From Phaeoceros laevis (taxonomy: Eukaryota; Anthocerotophyta; Anthocerotopsida; Notothyladales): 64,000 bases of DNA. Below the pieces are notes generated by a model, which had not been told where the DNA came from, did no database searches, and saw nothing but the letters and a program-made list of their open reading frames with translations. Positions 11,745-28,860 of the stretch are shown one piece after another; within the stretch, counting starts at the first letter, position 1, and each line of letters opens with the position of its first letter. The position numbers were made by a program, and so were the translations under genes. Location of the stretch: assembly GCA_049999765.1 (NCBI GenBank), contig JBNGIQ010008455.1:26304-90303 (forward strand), given 5' to 3'.

Positions 11745-12033
11745 GGTCTCAAAATGTTAGGGCTGTCTCAAAGGCATCACTATCGTCGACTCCACTGCAA
11801 CTGAAGAGTACCATTGCAGAATGCTTCTCGTGTGAATTGCATGGACTGTTGAGTTTCAGTAGTCGCAGAAGTCGAAGGTCTCTATGCGTCACCGTGGTGA
11901 CGGCAGCTGGGGATAGAAATGGAGGACCTGAGCGTAGGGTCTGCGTCTCAGGACTAAGGGTGGTCGAATATCATGAGGACTTCCAGAATGCTAGTCAGAG
12001 GGAAAATTGAACTCTATATGCTTCGTTTCTCTA

Positions 12034-15000
12034 ATGGGGAGTCACGATATTTGGACCGGGATGGTGGGGAATTGGCAGACTCAGTTGCAGCTGCAGGGGA
12101 TACCCGGTAGAACTAGGATGTTTGAGGGACAGATTGGAAGAATGGCCTCCGTGTGGCATCTACCTCTGCCGTTATGCCATCAGCTGCAGCTGAGTCATGC
12201 AGGGAATCTGCCCCACCGAACATTGTTCTTCACCAAATTCTTTGCACATGACACCAAAGCCAGACATTGGAGTTCTGCTGTGTATGCAACAACAATCGAA
12301 ACAAATCAACTGTCACGGGAGTTGGCAGCTGTAGAGAATGATGGTACTGATGAGTGTGGGACAGTGTCGAAACAGCAGGAGAAGAGACTCGTAGCAGATT
12401 TTGTGACGACTCCAGTAGGCTTGCCAAATCTTATGCCCAAGGGCAACAGATCTCGAGCAAATTTGTTGAAACAGCCGGAGCAGTCTAAACCCCTCGAAAG
12501 ACAGTGGACTGAAGCACAGTATCGTCGTTCAAATGGACAGGCAGGGTGGGACGAAGCTATAAGTAAATACAGTAAGGAAAGTGAGGGACATATCATTGAT
12601 CGTGCCGAGCTCCAATCTGATGCACAGCCTGTGCCAGATTCTTCGGAGGTTGATGATGGGTGGTTCTTGAAAGATGGACAGCCAGCAGCGTGTCATGGAG
12701 GTACTAGCAAATTCAGTAAGAAATCCGAAGGTCATATAATTGGTCGTGGTGAGAACCACTCTTATGAGCAGCCTGTGCCAGGCTGTTCTGAGAGTGATCA
12801 AGGGTGGTTTTTGACAGACGGTCAGCCAGTGTTCGAGGGTACCAGGACGGAAGAGCTCCAAACATCTGATACAGGTACTACAAAGTCTCAGAAGGAAGGA
12901 TCCGCAGACTTGGACGATGTTGTCGAAGTACCTCTCTTGCCCCTTAGTGGTGCTGAAGGCTCTGGCGGAAACAAGCCTCGAGCCAAGTATATAAAAGCGC
13001 GGCCTAAAAAATGTGTCCCTACAGTTCTTGGAGGTGACCCTCCTGTGGCAGCCGCACCTTCAGAGTCAAAGGGCGTTCAGTTCACGAACAAGGAAGTTCT
13101 GATTGTGGACAATGTGGGCATTGCCAGAAATGTCGTCCGGCTATTGCGCGGGAAGTACAAAGCTCTGACTCATGCTTGCGACACTGAGGCAAGTTTGCCG
13201 TCTGTTAGTGCTCCTTTTTTGAGGATGCATGTGGTCTACCCTCCAGTGCTAGACACGTTTGCAGTCGTGCAGTTTCTCATCAGATGAAACATGTTGCAGG
13301 TATCACGTATCGATGTCAAGAAGGAGACACCCATCGGTCATGGCAAAATTATTTGTTTTAGTATCTACTGTGGCCCAAAGGCTGATTTTGGAGATGGCAA
13401 ATCACGGCTGTGGGTTGACGTTCTTGATGATGGTGATGAGCTCCTGTCCATATTCAAAGATTACTTTGAAGACCCTGAAGTGAGGAAGGTAATACTTGAA
13501 CTCAGCGAAATATTGTGCGTTTGTTACAAGTAGGAATGTTTCCGAGACCTTGTGAGGCTAATTCTGGGAAGATATTTCTGGCAGGTTTGGCATAACTATA
13601 GCTTCGACTATCATATTTTGTGCAACCATGGAATAAAACCCGCTGGTTTCTATGCAGATACTATGCACCTTGCCCGATTGTTTGATTCCAGCCGGAATGG
13701 TGAGAAAGGGGGCTACTCCTTAGAAGCTCTTACTTCTGATGAGTCAGTGATGGATGGAAGTAAGCACCATTTAACAAAGGAAGACGCTCAAAAAACGCTT
13801 CAGCTTGTTCCATCAGTGAAGAAGGTGCTTGAGCAGATCCAGACAAGCATCGGTACTTGCGGAAAGGTATCGATGAAGGACATGTTTGGGAAGTCAAATG
13901 TGAAAAAGGATGGTACTCCTGGAAAGTTGAAAGTCATTCCACCTGTGGAGGAACTTCAAACGGGTCCCGACCGTGAGAAGTGGATACACTACTCCTCCTT
14001 CGATGCAGTTTGTACATGGAAACTTTGGTATAGTCTTTGGGATAAGCTTAAATATGTGGATTGTGACCCCGATCCCTTGCTGCCAGGACCAATTACGATG
14101 TACGATTTTTATGACAGATATTGGCAACCGTTTGGGCAGCTTTTAGTGCAGATGGAATGTGATGGGATGCTGGTTGATGGCAACTATCTTAAAGAGATAG
14201 AGAAGACAGCTCGCAACCAACAAAGAATTGCTGAATCACGGTTCAGGAAATGGGCTGCCACAAGGTGCCCTGATGCAGCTTACATGAATGTTGGCAGCGA
14301 TTCTCAAATCCGACAACTCCTTTTTGGAGGTACTTCAATGAGGTATTGTCAAAACTCTTCCAAGGATGTGCTTTGGTCGCGGACAGATTTCCCTTATCGT
14401 TGTCTCATCCCTCTGCTGCTGTGCTCACGTCAGAGTCCTTGTGTAACCGTTGATCCACAAACAGTTCTGGAGAGGTACTACCCAGGGAACGTGTCTTCAA
14501 TATCCCAAATGTAGAAGGATATATCGAGGAAGGCAAAAAAATTGCAAAAAAAACTCGACCTATTACACTGCGGTGGCTAGGTGCTACCTTGCCATGTGAC
14601 ACATACACGGCTTCAGGTTCACCAACCGTGAGTGGCTCGTTTTTAAGATCGTTAGCTGGAAAAGTCGCCGTGGACTATTCTACCTTTGACGATGAGGCAG
14701 ATGAAATTGTGCTGGACGGTTCAGACAGTACCAGTACTTCGCCATCTGAAGGTGAGACCGGTGAAGATGTGTCCATGTATGGGAAGGCATACAAAGCTTT
14801 CGGTGGAGGTGAAGCAGGCAAAGATGCGTGTATGGCTTTTTCTGCACTATGCGAAGTAGCTGCTATCAACACCCTACTTTCAAACTTCATCGAGCCTTTA
14901 CAGGTGATCCTCCTTCGGCATACTCTTTTTCTTGCAGTCTGCTGTTTTTGTCCCCTCCGATACAAAACGTCTCAGATGGTTGCCCAGCAGTGGTTGATGT

Positions 15001-16663
15001 CTGAAGTTGTTGTTTTGCTTAAGCTGGAAATTTACCATTTTCTGACAGGGAAAGGAAGTCAAGGGACCAGATGGACGAGTTCACTGCTCCTTGAACATCA
15101 ACACTGAAACAGGACGCTTGTCCGCAAGGAGGCCAAGTTTGCAAGTAATCTCTTTGCCAGCATCCTATTGCATAGAGTAATGCCTTTACTAAGCAACTAA
15201 GCCAGGAGACTAACTAACCAGCATTAAAATGTTCCGACTCTTGCGTGGTTTTCTTGTATTGCTTCTCAGAATCAACCTGCTTTAGAGAAGGACCGCTACA
15301 AGATCCGGCAAGCTTTTATTGCCAGCCCTGGAAACTCTCTTGTGGTTGCTGATTATGGCCAGGTGAGCTGTTCACCCCTGCCGTTATGAAGTGTGATAGA
15401 TTTCAAGCAAATAGGATAACCTTTTGACAGCTGAGCACATTGATTTTGTATCCACCCTGACATGATCCATTGATCTTGTTTTGTCTCAGTTAGAGCTCAG
15501 ACTTCTAGCTCACTTAGCAAGGTGCGAGAGCATGCGACTTGCCTTTGAGGCTGGAGGAGATTTTCACTCAAGAACTGCCATGAATATGTACACACATGTG
15601 CGCAATGCTGTGGAATCAGGGGAGGTGCTGCTAGAGTGGGAACCACAACCTGGGCTTGAGAAACCACCTGTTCCTCTCTTGAAGGTTAGCTGTAATTGGA
15701 AAGATATAGCAACCAGTGGTATACTGATCATTCCGGCAGATACAATACGCCTCGACCACATAATAGCTGTCTTCTTCAATGAGGTTACTTCCTGTCGTTT
15801 AGAAATAGTGCCCTTATATCCCAGGTGTTTTGCAGGACAAGTTCTCATCAGAGAGAAGGAAAGCAAAAATGTTGAACTTTTCCATAGCTTATGGAAAGAC
15901 TGCTCTTGGCCTGTCCAAGGATTGGCAGGTGCGAAACAACCGGCTGTTGTCTAGTAACTGTCACCTAGTTATGACTGAGCTGAGTCATTTGGTCATTGTG
16001 TGGCTACAGGTGAGCATAGATGAAGCAGAAGCAACACTAAATCTTTGGTATTCGGACCGAAAAGAAGTTCGTGCTTGGCAAGATGCACGGAGGGCTGAAG
16101 CCGAAAACAGCCTCTGTGTACACACCTTGCTTGGTCGGACACGCAACTTGCCCGATGCAGCATCGAAGAATAAGTTTCTTAAGTCTCACTCCCTGAGAGC
16201 GGCCATTAACACACCAGTGCAGGTATGGTTGTAATGTTGTGAAAATTATTTTGAGAATCTGGTTACTTCCACAAGATAGTCCTTAATGGGTAACCCTCCT
16301 CGGCTTGGCAGGGGAGTGCCGCAGATGTGGCTATGTGCGCAATGCTTGAAATCAACCAGAACCAGGAACTCAGAAAGCTTGGTTGGAGATTGCTACTTCA
16401 GGTTGGAAACTGAAAGTATGCCAACTGGTTGCTATTGTGTACCTGTCTAGCCTCCTATCAACATGCTGTTTACTTTGTCATGAAACTTTGTCTGTGCGCA
16501 GGTGCATGATGAGGTGATTCTAGAAGGGCCTACAGAATCTGCAGAAAGGGCAAGGGAACTTGTCGTGCATTCCATGTCGTACCCCTTCAATGGTAAAAAC
16601 CCTTTGTCTGTGGCACTTGCAGTGGATGCTAAGTACGCTCAGAGCTGGTATGCAGCCAAATAG
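12034..16663 (+). CDS. POP: Plant organellar DNA polymerase (family A, POP type)
   Basis: Eleven exons with closing phases: 12034-13188, 13300-13488, 13585-14342, 14465-14903, 15049-15144, 15270-15362, 15490-15684, 15836-15928, 16010-16222, 16312-16401 and 16502-16663, giving 1160 residues. Order: a long, poorly conserved N-terminus with presumed dual targeting peptide; then a 3'-5' exonuclease domain with all three motifs (DTE in exon 1; HNYSFD; YSSFD). The polymerase domain follows with motif A (DYGQLELRLLAHL), motif B (RRKAKMLNFSIAYGKT) and motif C (VHDEV). All catalytic residues are intact. It replicates and repairs plastid and mitochondrial DNA. The start is the first ATG of the open frame (the frame itself opens at a TTG, 12007). 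Intron 1 is GC-AG (GAG|gcaagt). Two residue blocks in exon 1 (around 12560 and 12700) look like an internal duplication in the variable region. Confidence 0.95.
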
Positions 16664-17001
16664 TCAAAGCTGCGAAAGGATTGCGTTTCATACCCCAGAA
16701 ATTGCATGTGGCCATTCGACATGTTGTGAGCCATTCTTATAGGCAGGTGTAAATCAGTTCTGGTTACTAAGCTTGCTGTGCACCGAGAAATTGCTCGCTT
16801 GCAATGCCTGCATAGCTTGCTGTGCTATGACGTGGGATCCTGACCCACCATTGTAAAATACCATCGCTTCGAATTACTGAGTTATTATGTAACACAGTAC
16901 GATGATACAATTGATGAGGGCGTCTACCCAGTGTCGTTGTCACCCCAGCACGTACTCAATTGCACGTATCCTTCTCTAGGACGGGTAGTTCTCCTAAGCC
17001 A
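16664..17001. other. Convergent 3' flank of polymerase and MCM4 genes
   Basis: The 338 bp between two convergent stop codons. Nothing beyond presumed 3' untranslated sequence is visible. Confidence 0.5.
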
Positions 17002-21845
<4,844 letters not shown>

Positions 21846-22916
21846 TGCTGCTAACCACAATGGCCTCAGTTTACTCAGAAACCAGGCCCTTCATGAACTG
21901 CCCAAAATCCATAACTGAATCAAGCAAACCTTGAAATCAGTTGGGTAGGCGAAGACATTTGTTTGGTGCGTCCAAGGTCATTTGTCTGACCACTTGTCGA
22001 AGCCCAAGAATCAGTATGGAACACCAAATTATTCTCAGAAGATTTCTCTTGTGACCTAGCGAGCTCGATCTTTGAGCTACGCACCTGGATAAAGACATGA
22101 TTGGGCCAAAGCGAGCCAACCTGGCTGTAACACCTTCCAGCAAGCGGTGCATCGTTGACTGCGATGGTGGCCAACGTCTGTGTCCTGGAGGCGGGAAAGG
22201 TTCCCGCCAAACTCAGTTTCTAACAAGCCTCTTTTTCCCGTTCTGTTATGCAGAGCGGCTCGGGGGGGATTTGCAGGCGCCCTTTGAAGCCGGGCACCCT
22301 TTGATGACCTGTTGGGTTGCGTCGTCGCAGGGGCGAGGGTGTCCACACATGCAGGCGCTATATCGTTTGCACTGTCTGAAGCAGGCTGGCCTTCCAGATT
22401 GCAGCGGATTCGAAGCCAAAGTGGCTGTGAGCCCAAGGGAAGTGGCTCGACTGGGAACAAGTATCGAATTTTGCCACCTGTGGATTCAAACGGCGATCCA
22501 AGGAAGTTCAGGAAACAGGAAATGGATGGGGGAGAGAAATGCAGCCTGAGTGAAATTGGCAGTGACAAAGGCGTCAAGCCAGTGCAGTAGAACCCGAAGA
22601 CGACGCATGCGAACATTTGATGCGACAGAAGGATCCGGAAGTGAAATGCAGCTCTGTTGACTGCAAGAATGTGGAACTACAAACCTGGTAAGAGTCGAAC
22701 AGTCGTCGAGGAAACGTGTCTTCTCGGCGATGAAGTAAAGCAATGCAGACTTCCCCTAGAATTCAAGCCCATCGTGGATTGACTCCCCAGGAGAACATAT
22801 CGCTGGCTCACACTTTAAATCCCAGTTATTTGTTTCAGAAGTTGCCGTGTGAATCAAGAAGCTTGCTATTCAGGGTCTTCTGTAAATTGTACTTTGCAGG
22901 TCCACACAATGCATTT
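21846..22916. other. Divergent intergenic region between MCM4 and RING gene
   Basis: Apart from the E2F-type palindrome, no gene is supported. The overlapping frames near 22080-22620 on both strands share no family signature. The 5' leader of the RING gene probably has an intron ending at the TTTGCAG just before 22901. Confidence 0.45.
22190..22208. promoter_or_regulatory. Inverted pair of E2F-type sites upstream of MCM4
   Basis: GGCGGGAAA at 22190-22198 and TTCCCGCC at 22201-22208 form a near-perfect palindrome. Both match the plant E2F consensus TTTCCCGCC. They lie about 345 bp upstream of the MCM4 start codon. MCM genes are classical E2F/DP targets at G1/S, so S-phase control of MCM4 is the natural reading. 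The RING gene starts 700 bp away on the other side. Confidence 0.6.
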
Positions 22917-25569
22917 ATGAATGATGGTAGATTTCAGCCTCCTTGGCCGAGAAACACCTTGATGACTCCTTTCGGAAGAGCTGACTTCCAACAATCAGCG
23001 CCTGCTTTGCCGACTGCATGCGGAGTCGGAGGTTACGGATTGAGCATTCGTCCATCTAGCAATGGACTGCCCGAGGGTGCTCAAAATCAGGTGGAGGCAT
23101 GGCAAAGCTCTACAATAGCTCCCAACATGTTTCAACATGGCAGGAAGAAGAGGAAGCAGGTAGAATGTCCTGCTGTTATGTCTTGTGTTGGCACGACGTG
23201 TACACATGGTGCTGACAGGGGACACTTTTCCACAAACATAGATCCTGGCATAAGATATGCGTGATTTACTCTGTAGGTGTCAATAATGGAAGACCTGGAC
23301 AGAAAGGCGAAGCAGATCAAAATCCCTGGACCTTTTGATTATAAAATAGGAGGCTTTGTGAAATCCATGCATGATACCCGGAGAGAACTCCAAAACCAGA
23401 TACGAGGGGCTGAGGTTGTTGAAGAAGCATCTAAGCGATATGTATGCCTTCCTCAACCCTGTTTCTAAAACCGCCTGCTGTACAAGAATATCTAGATATT
23501 GTAGTTCTTTGATTTCCCGAACTGAGCAGATCACTACATAGCATGTATAACTCTGCGGTTCTGCAATCTGCCTGTGATGTACCAACAGAAATCTACCTAT
23601 TACGAATTAGACCATTTCATCTGTGGTTGATAATTACTGCAGCTGAAGGATATAGGGCAGCAAGTGCAAGAATTGCTGGTTATGAGAGAAAAAAACCAAG
23701 AAAAGGAATGTTTGCTTAGACAACAACTCTTAGCCAGCCCAGTATTTGCTGCCGAAGAGTGCTTGGAACGTTTGAGACTGATTCATGTGTTGCAGTATGG
23801 AACCACGGAGATAGTTTTAACAGACGAGTATGAATTGCAACCACTGTTCGATGCTGACACCAAATGAGACCGACTGATTTGAGAGTCAGAAAGCATGACC
23901 GTCTACTTATGATCCTCGTACATCTGTGCAGGATGAAAATTTTCGAGAAAAGAGAGGCAGAGACAATGGAGCGAATAAGGCTGTATGCTGTTTATGCTGC
24001 AGACTTGCAAAAAAGAATACGAGAGCGTAGCCAAATTCATTTCACTTCTGAAACCATTCTTCAAGAAAAGCAGCTGAAGGAAATGAAGGAGGTATTGCTC
24101 AATTTTCTAGCCCTCGTCCAACATCTTTTTGTTATCAAGTGCTGATTGACTGTAAGGTATTATCAGAAAAATCCTTTGCAAAACAGGACTTTTTTGCCCT
24201 CCCCTTAGCGTCACAAGATGGGCAATTTGTAGTCTTCTAGCTTGGTCTGGTGAGGGAGTAGGCTAGGAGGTATTGGAGATGAGTTCCTCTCGGAGCCTTA
24301 GTGAACTGCAAGTTCAGACTTCTAACCTGATTCTTCTTTGACTCCTTTCTGTTTAGTTGTGAAGAATGGGTCAAGCATCAAACTTCACTTCGGAAAACAG
24401 ATTCTGACTCCACGTCACATTGCAAGTGTATGGGGCTTGTCATTTATCTAGTCTGAGATACTAGAGGCCTTCTATCGCAATGTTACTTGAAGCGACATTG
24501 TGAATGCAGCCAGTGGTACCATAAGCTTGGAGGGTTGGACTTCTACAGTTGTCAGCTTTCTTATCGGCAAATTGATAGCCGGACTGTTGTGCTGTTTCAT
24601 TCTGAGCAGGTGTTTAAATTTGGAGATATTTTTCAAGAAATGAGGGTTGGATGGAGCTCTAGGATAGGTTGCACCACCTTGAATGCACATGTAGTGGCTA
24701 GGTCTGTGCTTGGCTCTGTTTGCTATCTAAAACGATAAAGCTAAGACCCTGGAGTGCTTGACGTTTTTGTGGACAACAAGTTCCTCGAGGGAAACCGAAG
24801 AGAGAAAGAACTACTGCTCCACCAGCAAAACTCCTTGAAAGATCTGTTGTTGCAACAGGGAGAAGAATGGAAGCGGTTGACATGTACGATACATGCACAG
24901 TTTGTGGAGCAAAAAAACAAGGCGATGGTCGACCAGGTTGATAGTTGAACTCTCCTATCCACTACTGCTTATGATGAAGTGTTCTGATTCGAGCTGCTTG
25001 TTGCATTCCTCGTAATTGCAGTGTGACATCCTCATGACCTAATTGCTCTCCATGTGGCAGCTCCTTGAGAAAAACAAGCGAGAGAAAGACGAGCTGGCTG
25101 AGGATCATTTGGTAGCGAGGTCAGCCTTGATGAAGGAGGTGGGCGAAGCCAAACAATTGGCAGACCGGCTGCGGCATGAGTTGGAGATACGGAAGACAAA
25201 TGAAGGGACTGTAAGTCCCTCTGCCAAGTGCTTTAGACTGATGCTTTGTCTCTTCCCCTGCAGCGGCCTGATTCAGACTGTCTTTTCTCACTGCACCTGC
25301 ACTGTTCGAAGCTCTGAATTATCTCTGCCGTTGCTTGTATTGTTTTGCAGGGCTCGGGTCATTCTCCTTTGACATCCACAGAATGTATTGTTTGTTTTCA
25401 CGAGATGGACAACCATGGGAGGATGCGGGCTTTGCTTAGCCCTTGTCACCACGCTGGTTTGTGTATTCCTTGTGCAGCTCTCTGCTGGAACAAGAACAGG
25501 AAGTGTCCTGTGTGCAGGATAGACCTCTCCCAGAAGCCTCAAGCTATACCACCCATAGTGTACTTTTGA
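22917..25569 (+). CDS. Coiled-coil RING-finger protein (probable E3 ubiquitin ligase)
   Basis: Several exons on the plus strand. Clear ones are 22917-23159 (MNDGRFQPPWPRN to the basic RKKRKQ, a possible nuclear signal), 23277-23441 (VSIMEDLDRKAKQIK onward), one starting at about 23641, one at about 23931-24091, one ending at about 24939, 25061-25209, and a last exon from about 25352 to the stop at 25567-25569. The middle exons are heptad-rich and charged (EKNQEKECLLRQQ, REKELLLHQQN), so a coiled coil is likely. The last exon encodes a C3HC4 RING: CIVC, CHH, LCIPC, then CPVC, followed by a short tail ending PPIVYF. The layout (NLS, coiled coil, C-terminal RING) recalls BOI/S-RNase-binding proteins, but I would not assign that name. 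Junctions between 23870 and 25050 are only partly resolved. Confidence 0.75.
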
Positions 25570-25989
25570 GTGGAGAAATTTCGGCGTTCTTGCCTCTGTC
25601 GTGCAGGTTGCTGAAGTGATTTCTTAGACACTGCGCATATCGCTGCAAATGTTTATATCGAGCCTGCACTCGGTTTGGGACAGCATCTGGTCACTCTTTT
25701 CACTTAAAGGGAAATCAAACGAAGTCTTGTTGGGGAGTGTCATATCCAGGGTATAAGCTTATAGATAGGTTTTGCCCCGAGGTCTAACGGAGAGCATCTT
25801 GTGATGCTGCTCGGCATCTAAGGGAAGGACCGATCCATTGCGTCTTATTTATTTAGGGAGTTCCTGGTGATCCGTCCGACGGCGTCAATGCACAAAGCAT
25901 TTAACCACAAACCGCAGGTAACCACCTCACTAACTGCAGTTACCAACTAACTGCAAAATGGTCTACCACGGCAAGCACAATGTTGCAGA
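25570..25989. other. Non-coding flank
   Basis: 3' flank of the RING gene and upstream of the tRNA (which is read leftward, so this is its downstream side). No feature is recognised. Confidence 0.45.
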
Positions 25990-26060
25990 TGCACCGGCCG
26001 GGAATCGAACCCGGGTCTGTACCGTGGCAGGGTACTATTCTACCACTAGACCACCGGTGC
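25990..26060 (-). tRNA. tRNA-Gly (anticodon GCC)
   Basis: The 71-nt reverse complement folds as a glycine tRNA. The acceptor stem GCACCGG pairs with CCGGTGC. The A box (TGGTCTAGTGGTA), anticodon loop CTGCCAC with GCC, and B box (GGTTCGATTCC) are all present, with discriminator A. No intron and no encoded CCA, as expected for a nuclear plant tRNA. Confidence 0.95.
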
Positions 26061-26071
26061 TNNNNNNNNNN

Positions 26072-26117
26072 GTCTGTACCGTGGCAGGGTACTATTCTAC
26101 CACTAGACCACCGGTGC
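26072..26117 (-). tRNA. Truncated second copy of tRNA-Gly (GCC) at a gap edge
   Basis: The 5' 46 nt of the same tRNA are repeated exactly after a 10-N gap (26062-26071); the 3' part is missing. The identity and the gap suggest two overlapping contig ends joined by placeholder Ns, or a real tandem tRNA pair broken by the gap. Confidence 0.6.
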
Positions 26118-26413
26118 TGCGTGGAAAGTGTGAGTTTATTTATGAAATTATAACAATCATCGTACTAAAGTGTCAGAAGGCGTTTGCTGAACTTTCCTCG
26201 GCGCGCATGTATTAGTCTAGAACTCGAAATTAATCCAATCAAATCCTCGCCTTGACATCTACGTTTCGTTCATTTATCTTGTGGTTTTTAGTAGCATACA
26301 AACCGCACTGTCACGAGATGAAGTGAAAATTTCATGCAAGAAAGGGCAAACCGTACATTGTACTAAATTCTAGAATACCGATCCATGCCTTTACAGAACA
26401 CAACCTGGAGTTA

Positions 26414-28160
26414 TCAACCTACGAGCAGAACTTTGCCACCTCTCGCAACTTTTTGCGAGGCTATGATGGCATCCTTGAAGTCAGCCAGATCAAACTTCTG
26501 GCCTACTAGAGGCTCGAACACCTTGTCCTGGAGTAGCTTGAAAACTTCAGGAGCAGCATTGATGAGGTCTTCCTGTGTTTTAAGAATTTGCCACAGTGTG
26601 AACCCTGAGGGCTTGATTGTCCGGGCAAAGCCGAGGTCCCGAAGATCAAAAACCACATCCCAACCGGACAGGACTCCGTAAATCAACAGTTGGCCACCAT
26701 CTCGCACACTATTCCCTACCACCTGCACGAGTTATGTACACCAGGTTTTCAGCGGTAAGTAAGACTTATCATAATCAGTAGTCATCCATCGACTGCTTTC
26801 TTGGTAGCTCTTGAGGGAAGGGAAACCTGCCCTCTCAAGACCTGCTTATTACCTTGGTAAGCTGCCCGGCGACCGCATCAACAGCGGCATAGGCCAGCTT
26901 GCCACCGGTGATCTCCTTCACTCTTGCCACAACATCTGATACCATGTGTAAAAATCAAACGAAGAGCTCACAATTAGTAGCCTGCGAGAACTGGCAAGGA
27001 AGAACGTTCAGCACTTCCAAGCATTACTCAAAGGAGGATGAACTATACAGGCCTAAATAAGCCTGGTCACCTTCTGTTTCCGAGTTGATAACCTCGTCTG
27101 CGCCAAGTGCTTTGAGCTCCTCCTTCACATCATCTCGCCTCACCACGTTGATGGTCTTCACTCCTAGGTGCTTGGCCAGTTGAATTAGCAACCTACAAAT
27201 GGAGAAGGCCAGCCTGCGTCAAGGCCCAACGAGGAGCAGACATCTACCCTAGGCCCTAGGAGGAGAGACGAACTTATATTATTCATTGAGCGTATGCAGC
27301 TTAGGCTATGACGCCAAACCTCACAATACACCATGAAGTGTGAGAAGAAAGACGGCAAAGAAGCTAGAAAAGCACTGGGGGAACGTCAGTACGATAAGCT
27401 AAAGTTCAAAAAGATCATAAAATATAGTCACCAATGCAGAGGAAATAAGAGAGAATTTCTTGTTAGAGACGAGGATCGTTGAGCAGTCGATGAATGAAGA
27501 CTGGGGCCCAAGAGAAACGAACTTGTTGAGCAGAAGTATACCTTCCAAGCACAGAGGCAGCTGCTGTTTGCAAGAGGTACTCTCCCTTGGGAACCTCCAG
27601 CTCCTTGAAGATGGCGTAGACAGTGAAAGGATTGATCAACGCTTGCGCGGCAACCTCATCGCTGATGCCGTCAGGCACCGGGAAAACGTGGCTCGCCTCG
27701 AGCTCCACATACTGCTGCCAGCTGGCCGGGTACCGAAAACGTTGAAGCGGCACCACTCTTTGCCCGACCGCGAGGTTTGTCACACCTTCTCCAACCTGCA
27801 TCAATTTCAAGTGATTTGAGGATCAGTTCACTGCCAGCAGCACCTGCTCAAGATTGCCATATTCATTCAGGAATGGTTATCCAGCTTCCTTCTCAGTCTG
27901 GACAGGCACAAATTCATGCCGTTTACCGCTTCCACAACTCCGGCTCCTTCACTGCCAATCACACCTTCGGGGTCGCGAGACCGCACAGCATTTGACTCGA
28001 TTGTGATGAGATCAGTGGGATTGACAGGCCGGACAGTGATCCTGACAAGAACGTGCCCCGGCTTGGCCCCGTGCGGCTTTTCCTTCTTCACCAGCTCCAG
28101 TTTCTCCCATGGAGGCCTCTGTGACTCGAAATCCGTCTGCGTGATTGCCAAATTTGCCAT
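26414..28160 (-). CDS. Zinc-independent MDR oxidoreductase (enoyl-CoA/quinone reductase-like)
   Basis: Five exons with closing phases: 27927-28160, 27542-27795, 27071-27192, 26853-26935 and 26414-26722, giving 333 residues. The N-terminal GroES-like domain reads VRITVRPVNPTDLITIES and GSEGAGVVEA; the GHE and Cys zinc ligands of alcohol dehydrogenases are absent. The nucleotide-binding half carries LLIQLAKHLGVKTINVVRR and ends GGKVLLVG, as in NADPH-dependent trans-2-enoyl-CoA reductases (MECR) and related quinone oxidoreductases. No targeting peptide is visible at this start, so a mitochondrial fatty-acid role is not assured. The last exon and the upstream flank recur as a rearranged copy at 32160-32900. 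Confidence 0.85.
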
Positions 28161-28860
28161 CAGGACTGCACAGCTGGTTCCAAGGGCGGGAATGAGTGCA
28201 ATAAAAATGCCTGAAGGTAGATGCTGAGTGAGTGCAGTTCAATCAGGTGGTGGTATTTATGGCTGGCGACATGCAGAAGAAATGCTGGACAATGAGGTTG
28301 GTACATGAACCTTCTCTAGAAAGTCTGCTTTTGAATTCTGTGAGAAGCACCCCCCAGGAACCTACAGCAGAAGCATCTGGGTCAAGGTGGGAATTTGACC
28401 GGCAGAAGCTTCCGGAATTCCGGGCAATGACGAGGAAGCGAAAGCGGAAGTTAACCTAGATAAACCTGGAACTGACATGCTCGACACATGGCAGCGTATG
28501 GATGGAGCTGCTCTTAGGTCATATCTGGGGAGGCTGCAATGCTGCAAATTGCCCAGTTCGCCATCAGGACTGCACTAGTTCGGCGGGAATGCCTACAGGT
28601 AGCTTTTGTGCTGAATGCAATCAATTAGGTGGTGGTACTTACAGCTGGCGGACATGCAGTTCTAACAAATTCTGACAATGAAGTTGGTTCATGAACCTTC
28701 AACAGGAACCCACAGCAGAAGCATGCGGTGGACCGATGGTGCGGATAATGACGCGGCAGCGAACGAAAGGCACCTAGATTACCTGGATCTGACATACTCG
28801 ACGAGTCGACGCATGGCAGCTTATGCATGGCGTCTGCTGTAACTTAGGTCCTAACTGGGA
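28155..28860. repeat. Tandemly duplicated upstream flank of the MDR gene
   Basis: The block 28155-28510 (from GCCATCAGGACTGCAC at the start codon outward) is repeated, diverged, at 28553-28860. Shared landmarks are the GGTGGTGGTA tract, GGCATGC-like runs and the GGCAGC..ATGGATGG segment. A further piece of the second unit recurs at 32715-32900. The promoter has therefore been copied at least twice. Confidence 0.65.

Noticed and set aside
22077-22743. Overlapping frames between MCM4 and the RING gene
   Set aside because: They cover both strands, lack signatures and overlap the E2F-type promoter element.
26414-28160. Naming the MDR enzyme firmly as mitochondrial MECR
   Set aside because: Sequence fits the broader zinc-independent MDR group and no mitochondrial targeting peptide is visible at the chosen start.
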